Part shown: piece by piece, positions 36,993-45,652 of the stretch | How the letters are laid out: each line of letters opens with the position of its first letter | How positions within the stretch are numbered: position 1 is the stretch's first letter | NCBI RefSeq assembly: GCF_041435435.1 | Contig: NZ_CP108494.1 | Coordinates: forward strand, 8,342,501 to 8,406,500 | Reading direction: 5' to 3' | Length of the DNA stretch: 64,000 nt | Source of the DNA: Streptomyces sp. NBC_01241 | Lineage (GTDB): Bacteria; Actinomycetota; Actinomycetes; Streptomycetales; Streptomycetaceae | Notes under the pieces: generated by a model | Told to the model about the DNA's origin: nothing | The model's input: only the letters and a program-made list of their open reading frames with translations | Database searches by the model: none | Program-made: the position numbers and the translations under genes

Positions 36993-37517
36993 ATGACCAC
37001 GTACACGCAGATCCGCACCAGCCGCATCGCCCGCCTCCGCACGCTGACCGTCGCCGGTGTCGCCACCGTGGGTGCCGCAGCAGCAGCCCTCACGCTGACG
37101 TCGACATCCGCGCAGGCCGCCGAGATGGCACCGGCGACGGTGAGCGCCTCCGTGGTCAAGGCATCGGCGGACGGCGGCCAGGGCGGCACGGGATACGCCA
37201 ACAACCTCGACGGCTGGATCAAGGAGTCGCTGGCCATCATGAAGGCCAAGGGCATCCCCGGCACCTACGACGGTCTGCACCGCAACATCATGCGCGAGTC
37301 GGGCGGCAACCCCAGCGCTCAGAACAACTGGGACGTCAACGCGAAGAACGGTGTGCCGTCCAAGGGGCTGCTCCAGGTCATCCAGCCGACCTTCAACGCC
37401 TACCACGTCGGTGGCACCGTGAACGACCTCACCAACCCGGTGGCCAACATCACCGCGGCCGCCAACTACGCGGCCGACCGCTACGGGTCGATCGACAACG
37501 TCAACTCCGCCTACTGA
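36993..37517 (+). CDS. Secreted transglycosylase (SLT/Rpf-like), no LysM
   Basis: 174 residues. A signal peptide (RTLTVAGVATVGAAAAALTL, cleavage after AQA near residue 44) precedes a short linker and a C-terminal SLT domain. MRESGGNPSAQNNWDVNA holds the likely catalytic Glu, and it ends SIDNVNSAY. The domain is very similar to that of the LysM protein at 17726, with only scattered differences, so the two are paralogues. GGAG is 12 bases before the ATG. A strong terminator follows. Confidence 0.9.
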   Translation: MTTYTQIRTSRIARLRTLTVAGVATVGAAAAALTLTSTSAQAAEMAPATVSASVVKASADGGQGGTGYANNLDGWIKESLAIMKAKGIPGTYDGLHRNIMRESGGNPSAQNNWDVNAKNGVPSKGLLQVIQPTFNAYHVGGTVNDLTNPVANITAAANYAADRYGSIDNVNSAY

Positions 37518-37547
37518 GTTGTAGACCCCGAGCCCGCTTCACCAGCC

Positions 37548-37589
37548 AGGACCGGCACGGTCGGCACGCACGCCGACCATGCCGGTCCT
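37548..37589. terminator. Strong hairpin after the SLT gene
   Basis: AGGACCGGCA then CGGTCGGC, loop of 6, then the complement with a single mismatch; 31 bases past the stop. Confidence 0.85.
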
Positions 37590-37655
37590 TCGGCTTACCG
37601 GCGGTCCACCCGGTGAACGGCCGGTGGTGCCGTGGGCCCGTGAAGGTGCGTGCCG

Positions 37656-38373
37656 TCAGCGCCGCGGGGGGCAGGTGCTGCCGCGCGGCACGAGGCGGGC
37701 CGGAGATCCCGTACGCTCTCGGCCGCACCGGCACCGATCAGTTCCAGCAGGTTCTCGGTCGCGCGTGCCCCGTAAGCCGCGATGTCCCGAGTCGGCGCGG
37801 TGAGTTGAGGCCGCACCACCTGGGTGACCGGGGAATCGTCCCAGGCCACGACCGGCAGATCGCGCGGGACGTCGAGGGAGAGTTCCTGAGCCACCGGGAG
37901 CGCCGCCACCGCCATGATGGCGTTGTCTTAGACGACCGCCGTGGGACGCCCGGATGCGATCAGCAGCTTCCGGGTGGCCCGCGCACCCTCCTCGCCGGTG
38001 TGGTCGGTGTGCACGACGGTCGGGCGGGGCAGCCCCGCGTCATGGCACGCCCCGTCGAACGCCGCATCACGCGCCGCCCTGTCCGCGAGGCGGGCAAGCC
38101 CCGTGACCCGCGCGATGCGTCGATGCCCCAGCGCCGCGAGGTATCGGACCGTCTCCTGGACGCTCGCCCCGTCGTCGGACCACGCCGCCGGGAACATCCC
38201 CGCCGCCTCGGGCGGCCCGAGCGCCACCGCGGGCAGCTTCAGTGCCGCCAGCGAGGGCACCCGCGGATCGGCGTCGCGCAGGTCGACCAGGAGCGCACCG
38301 TCCACCCGGCCCTCGCCCCACCAGCGTGTGCACAGCTCGATCTCGTCCTCGGGCGCGGGGGGTCGCCGGGATC
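37656..38373 (-). pseudogene. LacI-family regulator, broken
   Basis: The sugar-binding domain reads well from EDEIELCTRWWGEGRVDGAL through LAALGHRRIARVTGLARLAD to ASGRPTAVV. A TAA at 37928-37930 then interrupts it, exactly where a Tyr codon is expected before DNAIMAVAALPVAQEL. A further one-base shift near 37700 is needed to reach the expected C-terminus ARLVPRGST and a stop at 37656. The N-terminal helix-turn-helix is not recognisable upstream. The gene cannot make a functional repressor. Confidence 0.8.
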
Positions 38374-38463
38374 GGCTACGCACTCTTCGCCGGCCGGGAG
38401 CGCGACATAGGGACCGTCCCCGCAGACGGCACCGGGGCACCCCGCGTGGCCCTGGTGGGCGGA

Positions 38464-38802
38464 TCAGGCTCCGGTGCCGGGGCGGGACTCGATTGCGGCC
38501 CGGTGCAGGTCTTCGTTGACGCGCCGGGCTTCGGCGAGCTGGTCCTCGAGGACGACGATGCGGCAGGCCGCCTCGACCGGCGTGCCCTGGTCGACGAGTT
38601 CGCGGGCGCGGGCGGCGACCTTCAGCTGGTAGCGGGAGTAGCGGCGGTGCCCGCCCTCGGACCGCAGCGGAGTGATGAGGCGGGTTTCTCCGACGGCCCG
38701 CAGGAAGGCAGGAGTGGTGCCGAGCATTTCGGCGGCCTGTCCCATGGTGTAGGCGGGGTAGTGGTCGTCGTCGAGAGGGCCGAGAGGGTTGTCTGCGGTC
38801 AT
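38464..38802 (-). CDS. Small MerR-family regulator
   Basis: 112 residues. A MerR-type winged helix-turn-helix (YTMGQAAEMLGTTPAFLRAV with EGGHRRYSRYQL) is followed by a short coiled coil (EAACRIVVLEDQLAEARRVNEDL). There is no C-terminal effector domain and no metal-binding cysteines, so it may respond through partner proteins or be a constitutive regulator, as in BldC-like small MerR proteins. The ATG at 38802 has AGAGG at good spacing; a GTG two codons earlier overlaps that site. Confidence 0.85.
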   Translation of the reverse strand: MTADNPLGPLDDDHYPAYTMGQAAEMLGTTPAFLRAVGETRLITPLRSEGGHRRYSRYQLKVAARARELVDQGTPVEAACRIVVLEDQLAEARRVNEDLHRAAIESRPGTGA

Positions 38803-39370
38803 GTGCACCTCTGGTCGGGGGCGTGTCGGGGGCCCCGGCGCTGTACGGCACCAGGGCCCAGAGGGATTTGAACACCATCTGCCGGCTCACTACGGCGCCG
38901 GCCTGTTGATTCCGCACTGTCTCCCGGCTGAGGGGAGTGAGTACGGAGATCGCGGATGCGTGACCGTGTGACCACCTTCCGTTCCGGGGTCTGCGGTACC
39001 CGGGCTGACTACGTCCTCGCTCGGGCGATCCTGATGGCGCTTGCCTCCTTCTTTCTCCTGGCTGATCCATCTGTTAGCCACATACGGGTCCTGGCACTGC
39101 CGACGGCGTCTACGAGCCGCCGGTCCCAGCGGTCGACGAGGGAACCCTCGATCCTTGCGGTCCCATCGTTCCGCTGCCGTGCCGCACCCGCATTCGTCGT
39201 GTGCGCGCGGCCGTTCGTCTCTGCCGCGCCGCACAGACTTCCTGGCTATGTGAAAGACAGTAACTCCAGGGATGAAGCATGTCTACTATCGCCATGACAG
39301 ATTTGCGAGGAGGAGAATGGCCGGAGTTTTGCGGAGGGCGGTGCACATTTTGGGACGGGTCGGCCTCCGG
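38803..39370. other. Gap between MerR and PP2C genes
   Basis: No convincing gene. A 113-codon plus frame (38956-39297) has a random look and no family. The MerR promoter should lie at the left end. Confidence 0.5.
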
Positions 39371-40573
39371 TCAGCACTCCCGTGAAGGACCCGTTCCTCC
39401 GGAGCCGTGAGGGAAGCCGTCGGACCGGGCGGCCTCTCCGTGATGGAGTCTCGAATTTTCGGCAGGAGCGCGGTGGATCGCGATGACAGCGGCGTCGTCA
39501 CCGAGATACCCGCCCGCGTGCGCCAGGAGGTCGCGGCGCAGGTGGCGCAGGAGAATCTCCGGAGAACTGTCGGTCCACCGGGCGGCCCGTTCGGCGAACG
39601 GATAGAAATCTCCCTCTCGGCCGCGTGCTTCGATGATGCCGTCGGTGTAGAGGAGAAGGGTGTCGCCTTCCTCGAAGGTGAACACGTCAACGGTATAGCC
39701 CGTCTGCCCTGTGCCGCCGACTCCCAGCGGGGGTGCGGGGTGCAGACTCGGGACGGAGACGGAATGTCCTGGGCTGAGCAGCAGGGGGGCAGGGTGTCCG
39801 CAGCTGGTCATGCGGATGATGGGGTCGTGGTCGGGGATCTCCAGCAGGAGGGCGGTGACGAAACGTTCCCCGGCCTCGCTTTCCGGTTCGAAGTCGGCTT
39901 GGTAGCGGCCGACACTCCGTTCGAGCGCGGCGGCGAGTGCGGGCAGGCTGGTGTGCTGGTGGGCGGCCTCGCGGAAGGCGCCGAGCAGGAGAGCGGCTTC
40001 TCCGATGGCGGCCAGGCCCTTGCCTCTCACATCGCCGATCATCACGTGGGTTCCGCCCTCGGTACGGGTGGCCGCGTACAGATCGCCCCCGATCAGGGCC
40101 TCGTCCTCCGCGGCCAGGTACAGCGAGGCGACCCGCAGCGGCCCGATGCGGTCGGGGAGCGGCCACAGCAGGACCTGCTGCGCGGCTTCGGCCACCGACC
40201 GCACCCGGGCGAGTTCCCGGCCGTGCCGCTCGCGCATCAGGCAGAAGAACACGACCAGCGCCGAGAGCACGGCGATGGCGGCAATCTGCACGAGCACGCT
40301 CCGGGAGGTCAGCGCGCCGAAGTGCAGACCGATGTACGCCTGGCCCGCCACGGCCAGGATTCCGATCACCGCGGTGGACAGCGGACCGGCGAACGAGGCG
40401 GTGATCGCGGGAGCGATGACCAGCAGCGGCCCCAGACGGATGTCCTCCGGGGCCAGAATGTCCACAACCGTGATCACGACGATGAGCGAAAGAGGGATCA
40501 CCAGTAGCGCATGGCCCGGCCGCCATGACTTCCGCAGACGCGCGATGCGTTCACTGAGATCCACGTCTTCCAC
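39371..40573 (-). CDS. Membrane SpoIIE/PP2C serine phosphatase
   Basis: 400 residues from a GTG. Four or five hydrophobic segments occupy about residues 20-130. A linker helix (ARVRSVAEAAQQVLLWPLP) leads to the PP2C domain (about 150-375). Its motifs are GGDLY, GDVRGKGLAAIGEA, SCGHPAPLLL, LLYTDGIIEA and DDAAVIAIH. There is no HATPase domain. It likely dephosphorylates an STAS anti-anti-sigma protein. Its upstream region is the palindrome and hexamer tract. Confidence 0.88.
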   Translation of the reverse strand: MEDVDLSERIARLRKSWRPGHALLVIPLSLIVVITVVDILAPEDIRLGPLLVIAPAITASFAGPLSTAVIGILAVAGQAYIGLHFGALTSRSVLVQIAAIAVLSALVVFFCLMRERHGRELARVRSVAEAAQQVLLWPLPDRIGPLRVASLYLAAEDEALIGGDLYAATRTEGGTHVMIGDVRGKGLAAIGEAALLLGAFREAAHQHTSLPALAAALERSVGRYQADFEPESEAGERFVTALLLEIPDHDPIIRMTSCGHPAPLLLSPGHSVSVPSLHPAPPLGVGGTGQTGYTVDVFTFEEGDTLLLYTDGIIEARGREGDFYPFAERAARWTDSSPEILLRHLRRDLLAHAGGYLGDDAAVIAIHRAPAENSRLHHGEAARSDGFPHGSGGTGPSREC

Positions 40574-40768
40574 AGTGCACCGCCCCCGGGCAGTGCACGA
40601 GTCGGGCCGCCGTCAGGAGATGGTGCGGGGCCGGCGCCGCCCGCGACAAGGGAGCAGCATCGACGAGAACCCGGGCGGATACGTGCGGACCATGCCGTTC
40701 TGCGGAGCCTGACCCCTGTCGCCATACGCTCCGGTGTCTACCGCGGCGGGTGCGGACCCGGATACGCA

Positions 40769-40798
40769 GGAAGGCCGCCATGGCCATGGCGGCCTTCC
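40769..40798. promoter_or_regulatory. 30-bp perfect palindrome
   Basis: GGAAGGCCGCCATGG followed immediately by its reverse complement, with no spacer. It lies in the region between divergent genes, about 195 bases upstream of the phosphatase start. Either an operator or, as RNA, a hairpin. Confidence 0.6.
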
Positions 40799-40833
40799 CG
40801 CAGCGTGACTCTGCCCCGGTTCGATCGTTGAGT

Positions 40834-40937
40834 CGATCACGATCACGATCACGATCACGATCACGATCACGATCACGATCACGATCACGATCACGATCAC
40901 GATCACGATCACGATCACGATCACGATCACGATCACG
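40834..40937. repeat. Hexanucleotide tract (CGATCA) x17
   Basis: 104 bases made only of the hexamer CGATCA, about 17.3 perfect copies. It is open in all frames (Asp-Arg, Ile-Val or Ser-Arg dipeptides) but sits between divergent genes. No flanking duplication or gene is seen. Confidence 0.97.
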
Positions 40938-41105
40938 GACCGGAGTCCTGAAGGTGCTGCTCGTCGATCCGGGAACGTCAGCTGGACGTGAGAGGCATGT
41001 CGGCAGGACGTGAGCGCCGGGCAGAAGGCTCACGAATGTCAGGAGGTCGGGGGCGGTTCGCCGCAGAATTCAGGCCTTGTCTCACCATTACATCGGGGAA
41101 TCTCC

Positions 41106-41858
41106 ATGCGTACGATCAACCGCAACTGCAACCGCAACGTCGTCCTCGGCGCCGCAGCCACTGCCGTTCTCGCCCTGGCACTGACCGCCTGCGGCGGGGA
41201 AGACAGCGGCACGAAGGCCGCCGACCCGGCGAACGGCGCCACGCCGGCCGCCGCCTCCCAGCCCGCCGACGTCGCGAAGGCCGGCGACTCGGTGGTGAAC
41301 ACCGGGACCCCGCAAGCAGTCTCCGCAGGCAAAGGCACCGCCAAGGAGGAAACCGCGAAGGCGAGCGGCGGCAACACGGACACCGACAGCTACGCCTACA
41401 CGCATCCGTGTAAGAGCCAGAAGCTGTCGGTGCACGTGACCAGCCGTGCCGGCGCGGCCACCCAGCGGGTGATCGAGGTGCGCAACCTCGGTGCGAGCGC
41501 CTGCGGCCTGAGCTACTTCCCACGGGTCAGCCTGGGCAACTCGCACTCCGCGGACCACAGCAAGGACGTCAGGCCGCTGGTCCCCAGCGGTCTCGGCGGC
41601 GCACCCGCATACCCGGTCCGGGCCGGAAAGACCGCCTACGCGGTGATCGACATCAACCCGCGCGGTGCGACCACGGGGACCGTGGCCGGGATCGACGAGA
41701 TGAACGTGCTGGCCGACGACGCTCACATGCCCAACGCGGAAACGCACAACTTCCCGCTCGGCTCCGGCGCGAAGGTACTCAAGCCGAAGCTGGGCCTCTA
41801 CCGGAGCACGATCGCCGACGCCGTGAGCTCCATGACCCAGGCGGACACCCAGTCCTGA
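41106..41858 (+). CDS. DUF4232 lipoprotein
   Basis: 250 residues. The signal peptide ends in LALTAC, a lipobox with Cys at about residue 29. A low-complexity Ala/Gly/Lys/Thr linker (about 30-95) leads to the DUF4232 domain (about 100-245). This has HPCKSQKLSVHVT and EVRNLGASACGLSYFPRVSL, whose two cysteines probably pair. DUF4232 is common among Streptomyces surface proteins, with no known function. GGGGA precedes the ATG. Confidence 0.88.
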   Translation: MRTINRNCNRNVVLGAAATAVLALALTACGGEDSGTKAADPANGATPAAASQPADVAKAGDSVVNTGTPQAVSAGKGTAKEETAKASGGNTDTDSYAYTHPCKSQKLSVHVTSRAGAATQRVIEVRNLGASACGLSYFPRVSLGNSHSADHSKDVRPLVPSGLGGAPAYPVRAGKTAYAVIDINPRGATTGTVAGIDEMNVLADDAHMPNAETHNFPLGSGAKVLKPKLGLYRSTIADAVSSMTQADTQS

Positions 41859-42006
41859 CAGTGAATGATTGGCCATGTCGCCCGCACGCCGTCGAACGGC
41901 CGGCCGCGCCCTCCTCCGGCACTGGCTGATCAGCGCAAGTGGTCCGAATGAGAGGCGTCGCGATGCCTGCCGGTCCCAGTGGTGGGCTGCGGGTGACTGC
42001 TGGTTC

Positions 42007-43134
42007 CTAGTCGGGCAGGTGGTAGACGGCGAGAGCCGCGGTGTCGTCGTTGAGGCGGTTGTCGGTGTAGACGAGGAGATCGTGGTGGAGGCGGTCGAGG
42101 AGTTCCCGGGGTGGGAGGGGCCCCCAGGAGAGGACACGCTCCGGCAGGGGGTAGAAGGCCCCGGCGGAGTCGCGCGCTTCGGTGACGCCGTCGGTGTAGA
42201 GCAGCAACTGGTCGCCGGGGCAGAAGGGGTACTCGTCGACGTGGTAGGCCTCCGTGAGGAGCATGCCGAGGTTGAGTGGCGGTGCGGGGTCGGCCGTTTC
42301 CAGCTCAGTGACCCCGTCGGAGCGGATGAGCAGGGGCGGGGGGTGGCCACAGTTGACGATGCGGACCACGTGCCGGCGAGGAATCTCCGCGATGATGGCG
42401 GTGACGAAGCGTTCGGCCATGTCGCTTCCGGCAAGGCGTGCGGCCCTGCGGTTCATGCTGGTCTCTACCCGGCGGACAACGGTGGCGAGGTCCGGTTCGT
42501 CGTGGGCGGCCTCGCGGAAGGCGCCGAGGAGGGTGGCGGCCGTCTCCACGGCGGGGAGGCCCTTTCCGCGGACGTCGCCGATGACAAGGCGGAGTCCATA
42601 CGTGGTGGGGACGGCCTCGTACAGGTCGCCTCCGATGCGTGCTTCCGCGTCGGCGGACAGGTAGAGAGTTTCCACCTGAATGGGGCCGATGCGGTGAGGG
42701 ACCGGGCTGAGCAGGACACGCTGTGCGATCTCGGCCACGAAGCGCACGGTCGCGAGGGTGCGTTCCCGGCGCACGCGGTGGGCGGCCAGGAGTGTGCCGA
42801 GAACGCCGACCAGAGCGGTGCACAGGTAAGCGGTCACGTAGTGGCGATCCCATACGTAGCTCACCGGGCGGCCCGCGCAGCACGGGGTGCCGGCCAGGAC
42901 GCCTTCGAAGACGATCGCGAACACGGTGAGGGCACCGACGACAGCGGGGCCGTGGGCGAAGGCGGCGATCACCGGGAGGGCGACGAGCAGGAAGCTCACG
43001 GGCCACTGCACCGGCGTGATGGGTTCGATTACCAGGATGCCCGCGATGTAGAAGGCAGGCAGCCAGCGCATCCACGCGGGCGCGGCAGGCACCGCAGGGC
43101 CCCCTTCACCGGGCCGCGCCGTCCAGTCGCTCAC
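42007..43134 (-). CDS. Membrane SpoIIE/PP2C serine phosphatase
   Basis: 375 residues from a GTG at 43134; an ATG at 43071 is an alternative, and the frame continues upstream without likely coding. Hydrophobic segments occupy about residues 22-130. The linker helix VRFVAEIAQRVLLSPVPHRIG precedes a PP2C domain with GGDLYEAV, GDVRGKGLPAVETA, NCGHPPPLL, LLYTDGVTEA and NDDTAALAVY. It is a close architectural paralogue of the phosphatase at 39371. Confidence 0.88.
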   Translation of the reverse strand: MSDWTARPGEGGPAVPAAPAWMRWLPAFYIAGILVIEPITPVQWPVSFLLVALPVIAAFAHGPAVVGALTVFAIVFEGVLAGTPCCAGRPVSYVWDRHYVTAYLCTALVGVLGTLLAAHRVRRERTLATVRFVAEIAQRVLLSPVPHRIGPIQVETLYLSADAEARIGGDLYEAVPTTYGLRLVIGDVRGKGLPAVETAATLLGAFREAAHDEPDLATVVRRVETSMNRRAARLAGSDMAERFVTAIIAEIPRRHVVRIVNCGHPPPLLIRSDGVTELETADPAPPLNLGMLLTEAYHVDEYPFCPGDQLLLYTDGVTEARDSAGAFYPLPERVLSWGPLPPRELLDRLHHDLLVYTDNRLNDDTAALAVYHLPD

Positions 43135-43590
43135 CGCTCGGGGGCGGCCCGGCCACCTCACTGCTCGCGCCGGTGCGGGGCGAGCGCGGACGCTGCCCCG
43201 CCGGAGCACGGAGCCACTGTGCGACCCGCACGCGGACGGCGCTCCTGGCGGGTCCACTCACAGAGCCTGTACACGCGGAACTCCTGACACAGGACGTGGT
43301 CAAGACGCCCATCCTGCTGCGCCGCAGGGTTTCGGGCCGGTCATTGCTCCAGCCAATGGCATGTCAGGACCGGTACGGCCGGCGAGCGACGACGACGCCC
43401 CGTCCTGTCGCCCGCTGCACCATTTGCCCGCGACCTCGGTGCGGCGCTTCGGGTGCTGCGCTCGGGCACGGACGCAGCGTCCCGCGACGCCTGCGGCAGA
43501 GTTCCCGCACTGCCGGCCCACGCCGCCGTCGAACGGAGGCGCTGCGACGACCAAACCGCAAAAGCCCCGGTCACAGCCCGCACATAAGGA
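43135..43590. other. Gap upstream of the PP2C gene
   Basis: No gene recognised. Several open frames exist on both strands but all have random Arg/Pro-rich composition. Confidence 0.5.
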
Positions 43591-43990
43591 CTACGACGGC
43601 GGTTTCCTCAGATAGTCGACGGCGGCGAGGTCGTCGTTGTCGTAGCCGGCTGCGGCGGTCGCTTCCAAGCGGTTCCGGACGGCCTGGAACAGAGGGCTGG
43701 GGGCGGCGGCTGCCGCGGCCAGTTCGAGGCCATTCAGGGCGAGTTGCACGGCGAATCCAGGCGCGTACGAGGCGTCGTCCATCACACCTACCTTCTGCAA
43801 CTCGCAGGGCATGGCGAGCGGGCCCGCCGCAAGCACCCGGACGAACGTCGCATGGTCGACGGCGAGTGCGTCGCACAGCGCGCGGACGTTGCTCATGGCG
43901 ACCGTCGAGGCAGCCATCCAGGCGTTGACCACAAGTTCGACGGCGCTGCCCTCGACCCCGGTTCCGAGCGCTGACCTGGGGTGCTGCGCC
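43591..43990 (-). pseudogene. 3-hydroxyisobutyrate dehydrogenase-like C-terminal remnant
   Basis: LGTGVEGSAVELVVNAWM and later LCDALAVDHATFVRVLAAGP and YAPGFAVQLALNGLELA are the C-terminal helical domain of this family. The Rossmann domain with its GxGxxG is absent; the frame upstream is unrelated. In the catalytic segment the usual Lys (KLVVN) is Glu (ELVVN). A truncated, inactive copy. Confidence 0.7.
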
Positions 43991-44178
43991 TGCTCGAGGC
44001 GACTGAGCGCGGTGTCAGTCCACTCCTCGGGTGGTCGGGACAGCGCCGACGGGCGGTCGCGCCTCGTGATGGTTGCCCTGGGGCGGTGCACGGGACGACT
44101 CTGGAGGGGACAGGGCCCGCGGTTCGGGGAACTCGGCCGTCAGGCTGTGCGTACGGAGACTACGGAGAGGCGCCGACT

Positions 44179-44640
44179 GTGGACGGTCGGGAACCCACGG
44201 GGGAGCAGCCTGGTGCGAGTGGCCACCGGGCTGTGCCCCACACCGCGGACATGCAGGTGGAGGCGTGGTCGCCGACAGTCGCGGGCTGCATCGTCGAGGC
44301 TGTGCGTGCGGTGGTGGAGGGTTTTGCCGACACGTCCGGGGCAGCGGTTGTCGGGGACCACGAATACGCGATTACGGCGGAATCCGATGAGGATCTGCTG
44401 GTGTCCGTCCTGGAGGAGGTCGTCTACCGGATGGATGCCGACGGCGAGATCCCGCTCGATGTGGAGGTGGGAGCGATCCGGTCGGCAGGGGACGGCCGGG
44501 GTCTTTCGGTCCGCTTCCGAATGGCCGACGCCGATACCGCCGTCCCGGTCGGTGCGGTGCCGAAGGCCGTTTCGCTGCACGACCTGCAGCTGCGGTGCGG
44601 ACCTGGCGGCTGGACCTGCCGGGTGACCCTCGACGTCTGA
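44179..44640 (+). CDS. Archease (RtcB activator)
   Basis: 153 residues. Archease helps RtcB RNA ligase form its GMP intermediate and turn over. The family start is HRAVPHTADMQVEAWSP, with the metal-binding His and Asp, and the core continues VYRMDADGEIPLDVEV. It ends in RVTLDV. The GTG at 44179 has GAGAGG eight bases upstream; the frame is open further left without family similarity. CapA starts 23 bases downstream and rtcB follows, so the partner ligase is in the same operon. Confidence 0.88.
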   Translation: MDGREPTGEQPGASGHRAVPHTADMQVEAWSPTVAGCIVEAVRAVVEGFADTSGAAVVGDHEYAITAESDEDLLVSVLEEVVYRMDADGEIPLDVEVGAIRSAGDGRGLSVRFRMADADTAVPVGAVPKAVSLHDLQLRCGPGGWTCRVTLDV

Positions 44641-44663
44641 GGGGGCGGGGAAAGGACTGGATC

Positions 44664-45647
44664 ATGGCGCTCACGATGGCCCTGGCAGGCGACACCATGC
44701 TCGGGCGCAACGTCGCCGAGGAACTGCGCCGCTCGCCGGTGCCGGGGACGCTGGTCTCCACGGGGGTCAGGGAGGCGCTCGCGGAGGCGGACCTGTTCGT
44801 ACTCAATCTGGAGTGCTGCGTCTCCGATCGCGGGCACCGCTGGCCCGACCCGCGAAAGGCCTTCTTCTTCCGCGCGCCCTCCGCCGCCGCGAAGGTGCTG
44901 GCCGAACTGGGGGTGAACTGTGTGACGCTCGCCAACAACCACGCCGTGGACTATGGCTTCGACGCCCTGACCGACACCTGCACCCTGCTGGCCGGGGCGG
45001 GTGTCCACACGGTCGGCGCCGGGGCGAACGTGCGCGCGGCCCGGGAGTTCGCGGTGCTGGAGGCGGGCGGTGTGCGGTTGGCGGTGGTCGGCGTCACGGA
45101 CCACCCGGAGGAGTACGCGGCGGGGGAGAACAGCCCCGGCGTGGCCTGGGCCGATCTCCGCGCGGGGGTGCCCGGCTGGCTGACGGAGTCGGTGGGCCGG
45201 GCCGCCGAGGCGGCGGATGTCGTGCTGGTCACCCCGCATTGGGGCCCCAACATGACCTCCCGGCCGCCGCGCCGCATCTCGGCCGCGGCCCCGGAGCTGC
45301 TGGCGGCGGGAGCGACTCTGGTCGCCGGGCACTCCGCCCACGTCTTCCATGGGATCGCCGACCGGATCCTCTACGACCTGGGTGACTTCGTCGACGACTA
45401 CGCCGTAGATCCGGTCCTGCGCAACGACCTCGGGCTCCTCTTCCTGGTGACCCTGGACGGCCCGGATGCCGCGCACCTGGTTCCCGCTCGGGTGAAGGCG
45501 GTGCCGCTGGCCCTGGACTACTGCCACACCCGCCTGGCGCGCGGTGAGGAGCGGGAGTGGATCCGCGACCGGCTCACCACCGCCTGCGCCGAGTTCGGCA
45601 TCGCCGTCGCCGACCGGACCGGATGGCTGACGGCCGACTGGAGGTGA
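44664..45647 (+). CDS. CapA-type (metallophosphoesterase-fold) protein in RNA-repair operon
   Basis: 327 residues, no signal peptide. The PGA_cap/CapA fold belongs to the calcineurin-like group. Metal motifs are visible as LAGDTMLGRN, NLECCVSD, TLANNHAVDYG, TPHWGPN and AGHSAHVFHG. Other CapA proteins are linked to poly-gamma-glutamate export, but those are usually membrane-anchored, and no capB or capC is present. Here it lies between archease and rtcB, ending 5 bases before the ligase start. I infer a soluble phosphoesterase-like role linked to RNA ends, which is speculative. AAAGGA precedes the ATG. Confidence 0.85.
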   Translation: MALTMALAGDTMLGRNVAEELRRSPVPGTLVSTGVREALAEADLFVLNLECCVSDRGHRWPDPRKAFFFRAPSAAAKVLAELGVNCVTLANNHAVDYGFDALTDTCTLLAGAGVHTVGAGANVRAAREFAVLEAGGVRLAVVGVTDHPEEYAAGENSPGVAWADLRAGVPGWLTESVGRAAEAADVVLVTPHWGPNMTSRPPRRISAAAPELLAAGATLVAGHSAHVFHGIADRILYDLGDFVDDYAVDPVLRNDLGLLFLVTLDGPDAAHLVPARVKAVPLALDYCHTRLARGEEREWIRDRLTTACAEFGIAVADRTGWLTADWR

Positions 45648-45652
45648 GGGAC

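Noticed and set aside
38956..39297. 113-residue plus-strand frame
   Set aside because: Random composition, no family, no ribosome binding site.
40834..40937. CRISPR array
   Set aside because: The unit is 6 bp with no spacers and no cas genes.
40551..41033. Asp-Arg, Ile-Val and Ser-Arg repeat proteins encoded by the hexamer tract
   Set aside because: All frames of the tract are open by arithmetic; none has a start site with a ribosome binding site or flanking coding character.
44664..45647. Capsule or poly-gamma-glutamate synthesis gene
   Set aside because: No capB/capC, no signal peptide or anchor, and the gene is locked in an RNA-ligase operon.
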